Shown here piece after piece: positions 1 through 5,618 of a DNA stretch of 31,624 nucleotides. The notes beneath the pieces are model-generated. The model had not been told where the DNA came from, did no database searches, and saw only the letters and a list, made by a program, of their open reading frames with translations. This DNA is from Pseudomonadota bacterium (GTDB lineage: Bacteria; Pseudomonadota; Alphaproteobacteria; Sphingomonadales; Sphingomonadaceae), in NCBI GenBank assembly GCA_023387085.1, contig JAEWIL010000135.1:1-31624 (forward strand). Reading direction: 5' to 3'. Each line of letters starts with the position of its first letter. The stretch's first letter is position 1. Position numbers and translations under genes: made by a program.

Positions 1-59
1 AGCCCGACCGGAGGCGCGCGCAGCGCAAGATAGATTTTTGAAGGCGCCGAAGGTGGCTG

Positions 60-488
60 TCAGCTGCGGTTTTTGAAGCGCCAGCTGTCGTTGCCCGTCT
101 CGACGATATCGCAGTGGTGGGTGACGCGGTCGAGCAGCGCCGTGGTCATCTTGGGATCGCCGAACACGGTCGGCCATTCGCCGAAGGCGAGGTTCGTGGT
201 GATGATGACGCTGGTGCGCTCATAAAGCTTGCTGATGAGGTGGAACAGCAACTGCCCTCCCGAGCGGGCGAACGGCAGATAACCGAGCTCGTCGAGCACG
301 ATCAGGTCGAGCCGCGACAGCTGCGCCGCCAAGGTCCCGCCTTTGCCGATCCGGGTCTTCTCTTCGAGGCGTGTCACCATCGGACGCCATGGCATACGGA
401 CATAAAATGACGCGTTCTCGGCCGCAGGCTGAGTGTCGCGGGACAGCCGCGATTGCCCGGAACGTGGGTCGAAAGATCGTCCCGACAC
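60..488 (-). pseudogene. istB: Truncated IS21-family helper ATPase (IstB), C-terminal part
   Basis: The last ~100 residues match the IstB/DnaC-like ATPase that assists IS21 transposases. The Walker-B-like segment LDLIVLDELGYLPF is followed by a conserved block containing GGQLLFHLISKLYE, TTNLAFGEWP and a C-terminus ending DSWRFKNRS. Full IstB proteins are ~240-260 residues and carry an N-terminal Walker A motif (GxxGxGKT). Here that half is missing: the reading frame instead begins with ~30 residues that do not look like IstB. No partner transposase (istA) lies next to it. I read it as the 3' relic of an IS21 element left in the island by a deletion or rearrangement. The stop codon at 60-62 is in the family's expected place. 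Identification is firm; the 5' breakpoint (about 390-410) is approximate. Confidence 0.8.
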
Positions 489-514
489 CGGCTCAGCGCT
501 CCCGATTAGCGCGC

Positions 515-732
515 GGCTGAACCGTCGCTAGCGTCATTTTCGTCCGCCAGGTTTGTGTCCCGCGAGGGTGCGGATGTGCACCTCGATACGTCGCAGAAAA
601 ACGTCACTTAGCGCGAGCGAGGCGGCGGCGACGTCGGATCAGCCGCTCGAAAAGTGGCGGAAAAGCGCTATGCACCCGTGCGTGAGGTGTGTCTCTCCAA
701 TATGTGGGTCCGATGCGAAGCATCGCGGCCCG
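515..732 (+). repeat. 218-bp diverged direct repeat, copy 1
   Basis: This block aligns end to end with 31143-31360 in the same orientation and with equal total length. By eye about three quarters of positions agree, and the right half is most conserved, for example TATGCACCCGTGCGT at 669-683 and the closing stretch up to GCGGCCCG at 732. Inside it, a motif like CTCGAAAAGTGGCAGAAAA occurs twice about 64 bp apart (584-602 degenerate, 646-664). A perfect hairpin CGATGC-GAA-GCATCG lies at 711-725. There is no transposase nearby that it obviously belongs to. Its nature is unknown; a dispersed sphingomonad element or an ancient duplicated regulatory region are both possible. Confidence 0.7.
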
Positions 733-1034
733 GAAAATTCGGACCGGGCAGGTGAGAGAGCCTAGGGGCGATTGACCGTTTTGGGGTGGAAAGCGGACGC
801 TTTGAAATCGCCCTATGGCGCGTTCTGCGCGCCGCTGAGAAGCCAAAGTCCGAGGCTAATCGCGCCGCAAAAAAGCACTGCAAAAATTACAAATAATGGG
901 CCTCTCGGTTCGTCTCTGTTTCCCTTGGGAATAAGCAAACCTAGGAGGACATCCCACATCAGATTTCCGTTCAATCAAAAGCGCACCTCAGCGCCCTTAT
1001 GCGACTAGGAACCGACGACCGCAATCGGTCGTTT

Positions 1035-1080
1035 GCGGTCATTCCGTCCAGATCGGGGCTGATCGGCCGGAATGGGGTGG
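1035..1080 (+). repeat. 46-bp dispersed repeat, copy 1
   Basis: This stretch, GCGGTCATTCCGTCCAGATC and the following bases to 1080, recurs at 2864-2910 in the same orientation with roughly 80% identity by eye. It contains internal complementary ends (ATTCCG near 1041 and CGGAAT near 1068) and could fold. The two copies bracket the VOC gene, the IS5 element and the SH3-like gene. It is probably a dispersed intergenic repeat rather than a transposon end. Confidence 0.6.
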
Positions 1081-1132
1081 GAAGCGGACCGGCGGCTTAG
1101 GGTTCAGACTCAATCGGCGACATCTATGCGAC

Positions 1133-1486
1133 TTATGAGTGTCTCAGGACGTTGATAAGGCGTCCGAACGGGTCGCGGACATAGAAGCGTCTGACGCCCC
1201 AAGGCTCGTCCGTCGGACCATACTCGACTTTCAGCCCGGCTTTCTCGGCGCGCTGCTGGACTTCTTCGAGGTTGTCGACTTCGACAGAGAGATCAGGAAC
1301 AGCCGTTCCAGAACCTCCTTCGCTGGCAATGCTGACCTGCGGCCTGCCATCTATCGCCGGCGCAGCAAACGTAATAATCCAGCCATGATCCATGACGGCT
1401 TCGAGGCCCAATATGTCACAATAGAATGACCGAGCAGCATCAGGATGGGGCGCAGCGATATTGGCGATAATTCGTTTGACGGCCAT
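1133..1486 (-). CDS. VOC-family (glyoxalase/bleomycin-resistance fold) protein
   Basis: A 117-residue single-domain protein of the vicinal-oxygen-chelate superfamily. The pattern is typical: an N-terminal beta strand and helix with HPDAARSFYCDILGLE, a central beta stretch, a second beta-alpha unit around VDNLEEVQQRAEKAGLKV, and a closing strand RRFYVRDPFGRLINVL. Members include dioxygenases, glyoxalases and antibiotic-binding proteins, and the substrate cannot be read from this sequence. The ATG at 1486 is preceded by GAGGAAAG (1490-1497), a good ribosome binding site. The IS5 element ends within a few bases upstream of that site, so any native promoter has been displaced; expression would depend on read-through from the transposase gene, which has the same orientation. 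A cytoplasmic location is expected. Confidence 0.85.
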   Translation of the reverse strand: MAVKRIIANIAAPHPDAARSFYCDILGLEAVMDHGWIITFAAPAIDGRPQVSIASEGGSGTAVPDLSVEVDNLEEVQQRAEKAGLKVEYGPTDEPWGVRRFYVRDPFGRLINVLRHS

Positions 1487-1498
1487 GGTTCTTTCCTC

Positions 1499-2350
1499 GG
1501 TTTAAGAAGCATAGCGTTCTCAAAGCCACAACGCGACGGCAGCCGCAAGGCTCACGGCTGAGAGGAAGTTTCGGGCGAGCTTATCATAGCGGGTAGCGAT
1601 GCGACGGAAGTCCTTGAGGCGGCAAAACATAGCCTCTACCCGCCAGCGGTCCTTGTAGCGGCGTTCGTCATACTGGATCGGACGCTTGCGGTTACGGCGA
1701 CCGGGGATCACGGGGATCGTTCCCTGCTCGCGCAAGGTCGTCCTGATGCGGTTTGCGTCGTAGCCACGGTCGGCGATCACGCGCTTCATGTCGATGGTTT
1801 CGCCGATCAGCAGGTCTGCGCCCTTCACGTCCGATGTGTTGCCTGGTGTCAGAATAAGGCGGAGCGGTCGCCCGAGAACATCGACAAGCGCGTGGATCTT
1901 AGTCGTCCGGCCGCCACGCGAGATGCCAATGGCATTGGCTCGCGCCCCCTTTTGCGCCACTGCGCTGCGGTGAGCCTTGATGTAGCTGCTGTCGATCTGG
2001 CCCGTCTCCGCAATCCAGCCCTCTTCGGTCAGTGCTGCCAGGATGCGGGTCCATATGCCTCGGCGGCTCCATCGGTCCCAGCGGTTGTAGACCGTCGTCG
2101 CCGGGCCGTATTCGGCAGGGCAGTCCGCCCACCGGCCACCGCACTTAAGCATGTGGACGATGCCGGAGATCACCCGCCGGTCATCAACCCTCCGGGCTCC
2201 AGGCTGGTTCTTCGGCAGGTGCGGCTCAATCGCAGCCCACGCATCATTGGACAACCAAAACAACGAACGCGACATTCCCACGCCTCCTCTGCTGGAGGCC
2301 CTTGAATCAATACATCGACCAATTTTCAATATGCTGATTGGGTTTAGACC
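1499..2350 (-). mobile_element. IS5-family insertion sequence (IS427-like group)
   Basis: An element of about 850 bp around a single-frame DDE transposase. Proposed ends are GGTTTAA at 1499-1505 and TTAGACC at 2344-2350, which match as an imperfect inverted repeat in 6 of 7 positions; longer terminal similarity is weak. I could not identify a clear target duplication, so the boundaries may be off by several bases. The family call rests on the transposase. The left end abuts the ribosome binding site of the VOC gene and the right end lies 64 bp before the SH3-like gene. Confidence 0.6.
1520..2275 (-). CDS. IS5-family transposase
   Basis: A 251-residue DDE transposase. The N-terminal region (WLSNDAWAAIEPHLPKNQPG) is the DUF4096-type domain typical of IS5/IS427 relatives. 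The catalytic DDE_Tnp_1 part shows the first Asp in TGQIDSSYIKAHRSA, the second in RVIADRGYDANRIR and the Glu in RWRVEAMFCRLKDFRRIATRYDK. The ATG at 2275 is preferred over an upstream in-frame start because GGAGG sits 7-8 bases before it. Many IS427-group elements split the transposase over two frames joined by frameshifting; here it is one uninterrupted frame and looks intact. It catalyses cut-and-paste movement of the element. Confidence 0.92.
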   Translation of the reverse strand: MSRSLFWLSNDAWAAIEPHLPKNQPGARRVDDRRVISGIVHMLKCGGRWADCPAEYGPATTVYNRWDRWSRRGIWTRILAALTEEGWIAETGQIDSSYIKAHRSAVAQKGARANAIGISRGGRTTKIHALVDVLGRPLRLILTPGNTSDVKGADLLIGETIDMKRVIADRGYDANRIRTTLREQGTIPVIPGRRNRKRPIQYDERRYKDRWRVEAMFCRLKDFRRIATRYDKLARNFLSAVSLAAAVALWL

Positions 2351-2414
2351 CTAGGGACGGAAAATTGGGCATGCTGCCGTTGCACTCACGATAGATTGCA
2401 GGCATTCTTACCTG

Positions 2415-2801
2415 ATGATCGTTGCGTCCCTCTTGTTTTTGGCGTCTGTAAGCAGTCAGGCTATGCCAATCTGGAGCGGCAAGTTGGCGCCGCCCGGCAG
2501 CGTTAAGGGCGAGTATTGCAATGTTGCGGTTATTCGCAGCCATCGGCCTCTCATAGTTCGCGCTGGCCCCGAACGCACCTTTGCGAAGATCACCAGCCTT
2601 CAAAGAGGTTCAGTCGTCTATACTTGCGATGAGCGCGCTGATCGGAGGTTTGGCTACGATCGATTTTGGGTAGGCATAGCCTACAAAAGCAATGGCAAAC
2701 CATGCGCTGGCGCTGAAGCCCTAGGCCTTCCCATCCAGTTGTCAGCACAGTGTAAGACCGGATGGGTTGAGCGAAATTGGATTGAGACGCTCACCGGGTG
2801 A
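2415..2801 (+). CDS. Small exported SH3-like domain protein
   Basis: A 128-residue protein starting with a short hydrophobic signal sequence (MIVASLLFLASVSSQA, likely cut near residue 16). The mature part has the pattern of bacterial SH3-like domains: LIVRAGPERTFAKITSLQRGSVVYTCDE, then WVGIAYKSNGKPCAG and a closing TGWVERNWIE. Such domains usually bind peptidoglycan or peptides in the periplasm. Four Cys in the mature part (residues ~35, 67, 92 and 108) could pair as disulfides. The ribosome binding site before the ATG is weak (only AGG at -14). It lies in the accessory island between the IS5 element and the NTase-HEPN gene, which it faces convergently. The fold call is moderately secure; the role is unknown. 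Confidence 0.65.
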   Translation: MIVASLLFLASVSSQAMPIWSGKLAPPGSVKGEYCNVAVIRSHRPLIVRAGPERTFAKITSLQRGSVVYTCDERADRRFGYDRFWVGIAYKSNGKPCAGAEALGLPIQLSAQCKTGWVERNWIETLTG

Positions 2802-2863
2802 AGTCCAGCGGCGGCTGTTGATGAGCAAGATGAATTTGCCCAACCGTCCACGTTCGGTCGAGA

Positions 2864-2910
2864 GCGGTCATACGGTCCGGATGGGGGCTGATAGGCCGGA
2901 ATAGGGGTGG
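2864..2910 (+). repeat. 46-bp dispersed repeat, copy 2
   Basis: Same-orientation copy of the repeat at 1035-1080, with the shared cores GGGGCTGAT and GGCCGGAAT. It ends four bases before the stop codon of the NTase-HEPN gene, so it occupies the convergent gap between that gene and the SH3-like gene. Confidence 0.6.
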
Positions 2911-2914
2911 CTAA

Positions 2915-3844
2915 TCAGGGGCGAATTGACGCGGTTGCTTCAAGCTGCGCGATCCGCTCCGAGCAGATCGCGTGGACCGCGCGGCCGAGTTCCTCGACGC
3001 AGCCGCCGAGCCACGTCAGCTCCTCTTCGGTGATGCGGTAATGCTTCGAATAGCGGGCCTTCACATAGGCCTCTTTCAGCTTCTCAAACCGCGCCCGATC
3101 CTCGCGTCGCTCACGCGGCCAGACATCGACCAACCGCATGTCGATCCGCTCGGCCTGGGTGCGCAAGAAAGCGAGATTGTGGACGTGTGGCGTGTAAAAG
3201 GTGCAGACCAAGAGGACGCAATGGTAGAGCGTCTCCGCTGTCTGATGATACTCGAATGCCGCGTGTTTCAACAGGCCTTCTTGAACCGCGTATCGCGCGA
3301 GCTTTTCCCGGCCCATCGCTGACGGAAACCACTCCTCAAAATACTCCCGCGCCATTTCCAGCGCCTGCTGCGGCGTTTTCGGCTTTGGCTTGTGCAGTTC
3401 CTTGTCGTCGTACTCGTAGAGCGCGATACCGTCCTTCGCGACGTCCATGAAGAAATAGCGTCCGTGCGCGAGCCCGTCGTTCACCTCCTGCAAGGTGTGG
3501 ACGATGAAGTTCACCGGCGTCTTGAGCGTCTTGTCGATCGCGAGCTCGCGGATGAGCCGATCTTCGAGCTTGCCCCAGAAATCGACCTTCTCGGTGAGAC
3601 GCTTATCATTGACGATGATGAGAAGGTCGAAGTCGGAGCGGTAGCCCTTGGCGGTGTGCGGCTCATCGACCCAGCCGCCGCGCGCATAGCTGCCATAGAG
3701 GATGATCTTGTCGATCCGGCCCTTCTTCTTCCAGCCCATCGTACCGAGCGCGATGGCGTCTTCGAACTCTTCGAAGACAATCGCTTTCACGCGTTCGAGC
3801 TCGCGCTGCTTGTTGGCGGGAAGATGATCGAGATCGGTTTTCAT
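2915..3844 (-). CDS. Nucleotidyltransferase-HEPN fusion protein
   Basis: A 309-residue protein joining a minimal nucleotidyltransferase (MNT) domain (about 1-145) to a HEPN domain (about 160-300). The MNT signature GSYARG is at 51-56, followed by the metal-binding pair D71 and D73 in SDFDLLIIV. The position where a third acidic residue is usual reads VNFIV (111-115), so the acidic triad may be incomplete. The HEPN half has the long helices expected and an R-x3-H near ARYSKHYRIT (263-272) in place of the canonical R-x4-6-H RNase motif. Separate MNT and HEPN proteins form MntA/HepT toxin-antitoxin pairs, in which the MNT partner AMPylates HEPN. Here both are one chain, a known arrangement of unproven role. 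The ATG at 3844 is chosen because the NTase fold starts just after it; a TTG at 3883 is possible. It follows the mini sigma-like gene by 52 bp. Confidence 0.85.
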   Translation of the reverse strand: MKTDLDHLPANKQRELERVKAIVFEEFEDAIALGTMGWKKKGRIDKIILYGSYARGGWVDEPHTAKGYRSDFDLLIIVNDKRLTEKVDFWGKLEDRLIRELAIDKTLKTPVNFIVHTLQEVNDGLAHGRYFFMDVAKDGIALYEYDDKELHKPKPKTPQQALEMAREYFEEWFPSAMGREKLARYAVQEGLLKHAAFEYHQTAETLYHCVLLVCTFYTPHVHNLAFLRTQAERIDMRLVDVWPRERREDRARFEKLKEAYVKARYSKHYRITEEELTWLGGCVEELGRAVHAICSERIAQLEATASIRP

Positions 3845-3896
3845 CGCTGGCGGCACCCTGTCGGCGCGGCGGCTGCTTTGCAAGGTCTTGGCGGCT

Positions 3897-4145
3897 TTAT
3901 CGCCGCCAGAATTGCCACCACCTACGGTTCTTTCTGTCGACCGATTGGGCGATGACCCGCAAACTGCGGATCATCGCTTCCTCGACTTCTACGACGCTAA
4001 CGCCGTGACGCTCGGCCAACTGGCGATAGCTTAGCTCCTCCACGCGGTGTCCGAGGAAGATGGCGCGATCCTCCTCATCGATCCGATCGACGGCGCGCTC
4101 ATATTGGCGGAGCAGGTGGCGCCGCGCGCGGGTATAGCGGCTCAT
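3897..4145 (-). CDS. Small sigma-70 region-4-like HTH protein
   Basis: An 82-residue basic protein. Its core, EDRAIFLGHRVEELSYRQLAERHGVSVVEVEEAMIRSL, is the helix-turn-helix of sigma factor region 4 (the part contacting the -35 element). There is no region 2, so it cannot act alone as a sigma factor; it may be a DNA-binding regulator. The tail is rich in Trp and Arg (RRWWQFWRR). The ATG at 4145 overlaps the integrase stop codon (ATGA), which implies translational coupling. A longer in-frame extension to 4538 is rejected because it runs antisense-frame through the integrase and has no family character. The gene could control excision or the downstream NTase-HEPN gene. Confidence 0.8.
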   Translation of the reverse strand: MSRYTRARRHLLRQYERAVDRIDEEDRAIFLGHRVEELSYRQLAERHGVSVVEVEEAMIRSLRVIAQSVDRKNRRWWQFWRR

Positions 4146-5293
4146 GACGTTTTGCCTTCGCAATAATCGGCCCATTCGGCCATCATCACGCGCCGCTTCT
4201 CTAGGAGATTGCCGCGCCGATAGGCAGCCTCCGTCTTGTTCGCGACGATGTGGGCTAGGGCGGCCTCGGCGACGTCGCTGGGATGGTTTGTTTCTTCGCT
4301 CACCCAATCCCGGAAGGACGAGCGGAACCCGTGCGCCGTGTATGGCTGTCCCATCTCCTTGAGCAATTTGCTCATCGTCATATCCGACATCGGCTGTTTG
4401 CCACGGACGCCGGGAAAGATAATGGGGCAGCCGGGAAGGCGAAGTTCCGCGCACCGCTCGACGATGCGGATAGCGCGAGGGCAGAGTGGCACCACATGCT
4501 CCCGGTTTGCCTTCATACGGCCCTTGGGGATGGTCCACAGGCCATCGGCAAGGTCGATCTCATCCCAAGTGGCGCCGCGCACCTCGCCCGACCGGGCGGC
4601 AGTGAGGATGGCAAATTCGAGGGCGAGGCGACTGAATGACTCTCGCTCGCGCAGCGCAGGGATGAAAGCGGGAACCTTCGCGTAGGGCATCGCCGCGAAA
4701 TGGCCGTCCTGCTTCGGTTGGCGTGGCAGGCCCTTCGTAATCGCCTGCATTGGCGCTTCGCTGTCACGGTAGCCCGACGAGTAAGCCCAATTGAGGACCG
4801 CGCCGACCCGCTGGCGAACGCGACGGGCAGTTTCCGGTTTCGATAGCCAAATCTCCGACAGGAGGTTGCGGATCATCGGGCCGGTTATTTCATTGACCCG
4901 GACGTTGCCGATATGCGGGAAGGCATAATCGCGAAGGCTCTGCTGCCACTGCGCTTCGTGCTTCTCATTCTTCCAAGTTTTGCGGTGCGCCGCCAAAACC
5001 TTGGCGGTGGCTTCGCGAAAGGTCGGGATGCCTTGCGCCTTCCGGCGCTCGAAAAGCGGGTCCAGCCCGATCTCGACCTGACTGCGGATTTCCCGCGCTC
5101 GCTCGCGGGCGTCGGCGAGGCTGACCTTGGAGGCGCTGCCCAAACCGAAGTCCCGGCGGTTGCCCGCTTTCTGGACCCGGCACACCCAGCTCTTGCTGCC
5201 TCCCGGCTGCACGACGAGATAGAGGCCGTCACCATCGGAGAATCGTCCGGGACGGGTAGCCGACTTAACGGCGCTGACCGATAGCCTTTTCAT
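4142..5293 (-). CDS. Tyrosine-type integrase (P4-like, DUF4102 arm domain)
   Basis: A 383-residue site-specific recombinase. Residues 1-85 form the arm-type DNA-binding domain (DUF4102), with GDGLYLVVQPGGSKSW. Residues 90-185 are the core-binding domain, and about 205-375 the catalytic domain. Visible catalytic residues are R234 (TAARSGEVRG), K261 (likely), H321 and R324 (HGFRSSFRDW), H348 (ALAH) and the nucleophile Y358 (EAAYRRG). The set is complete, so the enzyme is probably active. It starts 145 bp beyond the 3' end of tRNA-Ser, in the same orientation, the classic arrangement for an island inserted at a tRNA 3' end. Its stop overlaps the start of the mini sigma-like gene. It would catalyse integration and, with a directionality factor, excision. 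Confidence 0.95.
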   Translation of the reverse strand: MKRLSVSAVKSATRPGRFSDGDGLYLVVQPGGSKSWVCRVQKAGNRRDFGLGSASKVSLADARERAREIRSQVEIGLDPLFERRKAQGIPTFREATAKVLAAHRKTWKNEKHEAQWQQSLRDYAFPHIGNVRVNEITGPMIRNLLSEIWLSKPETARRVRQRVGAVLNWAYSSGYRDSEAPMQAITKGLPRQPKQDGHFAAMPYAKVPAFIPALRERESFSRLALEFAILTAARSGEVRGATWDEIDLADGLWTIPKGRMKANREHVVPLCPRAIRIVERCAELRLPGCPIIFPGVRGKQPMSDMTMSKLLKEMGQPYTAHGFRSSFRDWVSEETNHPSDVAEAALAHIVANKTEAAYRRGNLLEKRRVMMAEWADYCEGKTS

Positions 5294-5376
5294 GCTGATT
5301 TTTTCCCACGTTTCTTACCACAAATTCAAATGTGTGGGTCTGGACAGCATGGGATACATGAGGACACGAAACACCC

Positions 5377-5406
5377 CCGAGATCCTAGGTTTTCCTAGGC
5401 TCTCGG
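5377..5406. promoter_or_regulatory. Strong hairpin between integrase and tRNA-Ser
   Basis: CCGAGA-T-CCTAGG-TTTT-CCTAGG-C-TCTCGG: 12 paired positions with one opposed mismatch and a 4-nt loop. Neither strand continues with a T-run, so an intrinsic terminator is not obvious. It lies in the 145-bp att/promoter interval of the integrase, where arm sites or a directionality-factor site would be expected. It might also end tRNA transcription. Confidence 0.5.
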
Positions 5407-5438
5407 TGGATGGTCGTGGATGTGTGGAATTAAGAAAA

Positions 5439-5528
5439 TGGAGGAGAGTGAGGGATTCGAACCCTCGGTACCGTTGCCGGCACTTCGCATTTCGAGTGCG
5501 ACGCTTTCGACCACTCAGCCAACTCTCC
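5439..5528 (-). tRNA. tRNA-Ser(CGA)
   Basis: A 90-nt class II tRNA. Acceptor strands GGAGAGT (5522-5528) and ACTCTCC (5443-5449) pair perfectly. The anticodon stem TCGCA/TGCGA encloses the loop CTCGAAA with anticodon CGA, reading UCG. The T arm contains GGTTCGAATCC, and a long variable arm is present, as expected for serine. CCA is encoded at 5439-5441. The discriminator base is U (5442), whereas G is usual for bacterial tRNA-Ser. It is the likely attachment site of the island, and that base may have been altered by the insertion. Confidence 0.95.
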
Positions 5529-5618
5529 TCGCTGAGAGGAGACGCCCCTAGCGGTGGCTCGCGGGACTTGCAACCCTCTCGTCACAAAATTGCGAGCCCC
5601 ACCGGTCACTTTCCAAAT

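Larger units (their letters stand above)
489..1132. other. Gene-free island segment with repeats
   Basis: I see no convincing gene in these ~640 bases; the short frames on both strands overlap each other and lack family motifs or good ribosome binding sites. The segment holds one copy of the 218-bp direct repeat (515-732), a small hairpin at 1016-1031 (CGACCG, 4-nt loop, CGGTCG) and one copy of a 46-bp dispersed repeat (1035-1080). It probably consists of remnants of mobile DNA between the IS21 relic and the VOC gene. Confidence 0.6.

Noticed and set aside
604..846. Similar short minus-strand frames in both copies of the 218-bp repeat (also 31232-31420)
   Set aside because: The peptide similarity follows from the DNA repeat; starts differ, no ribosome binding site is seen and substitutions do not favour one frame, so I treat the repeat as non-coding.
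3392..3955. 187-codon plus-strand frame opposite the NTase-HEPN gene
   Set aside because: Antisense shadow; the minus-strand frame has the GSYARG and SDFD motifs.
4146..4538. N-terminal extension of the mini sigma-like protein through the integrase
   Set aside because: The extension is out-of-frame integrase sequence with no family character; the ATG at 4145 overlapping the integrase stop explains the start.
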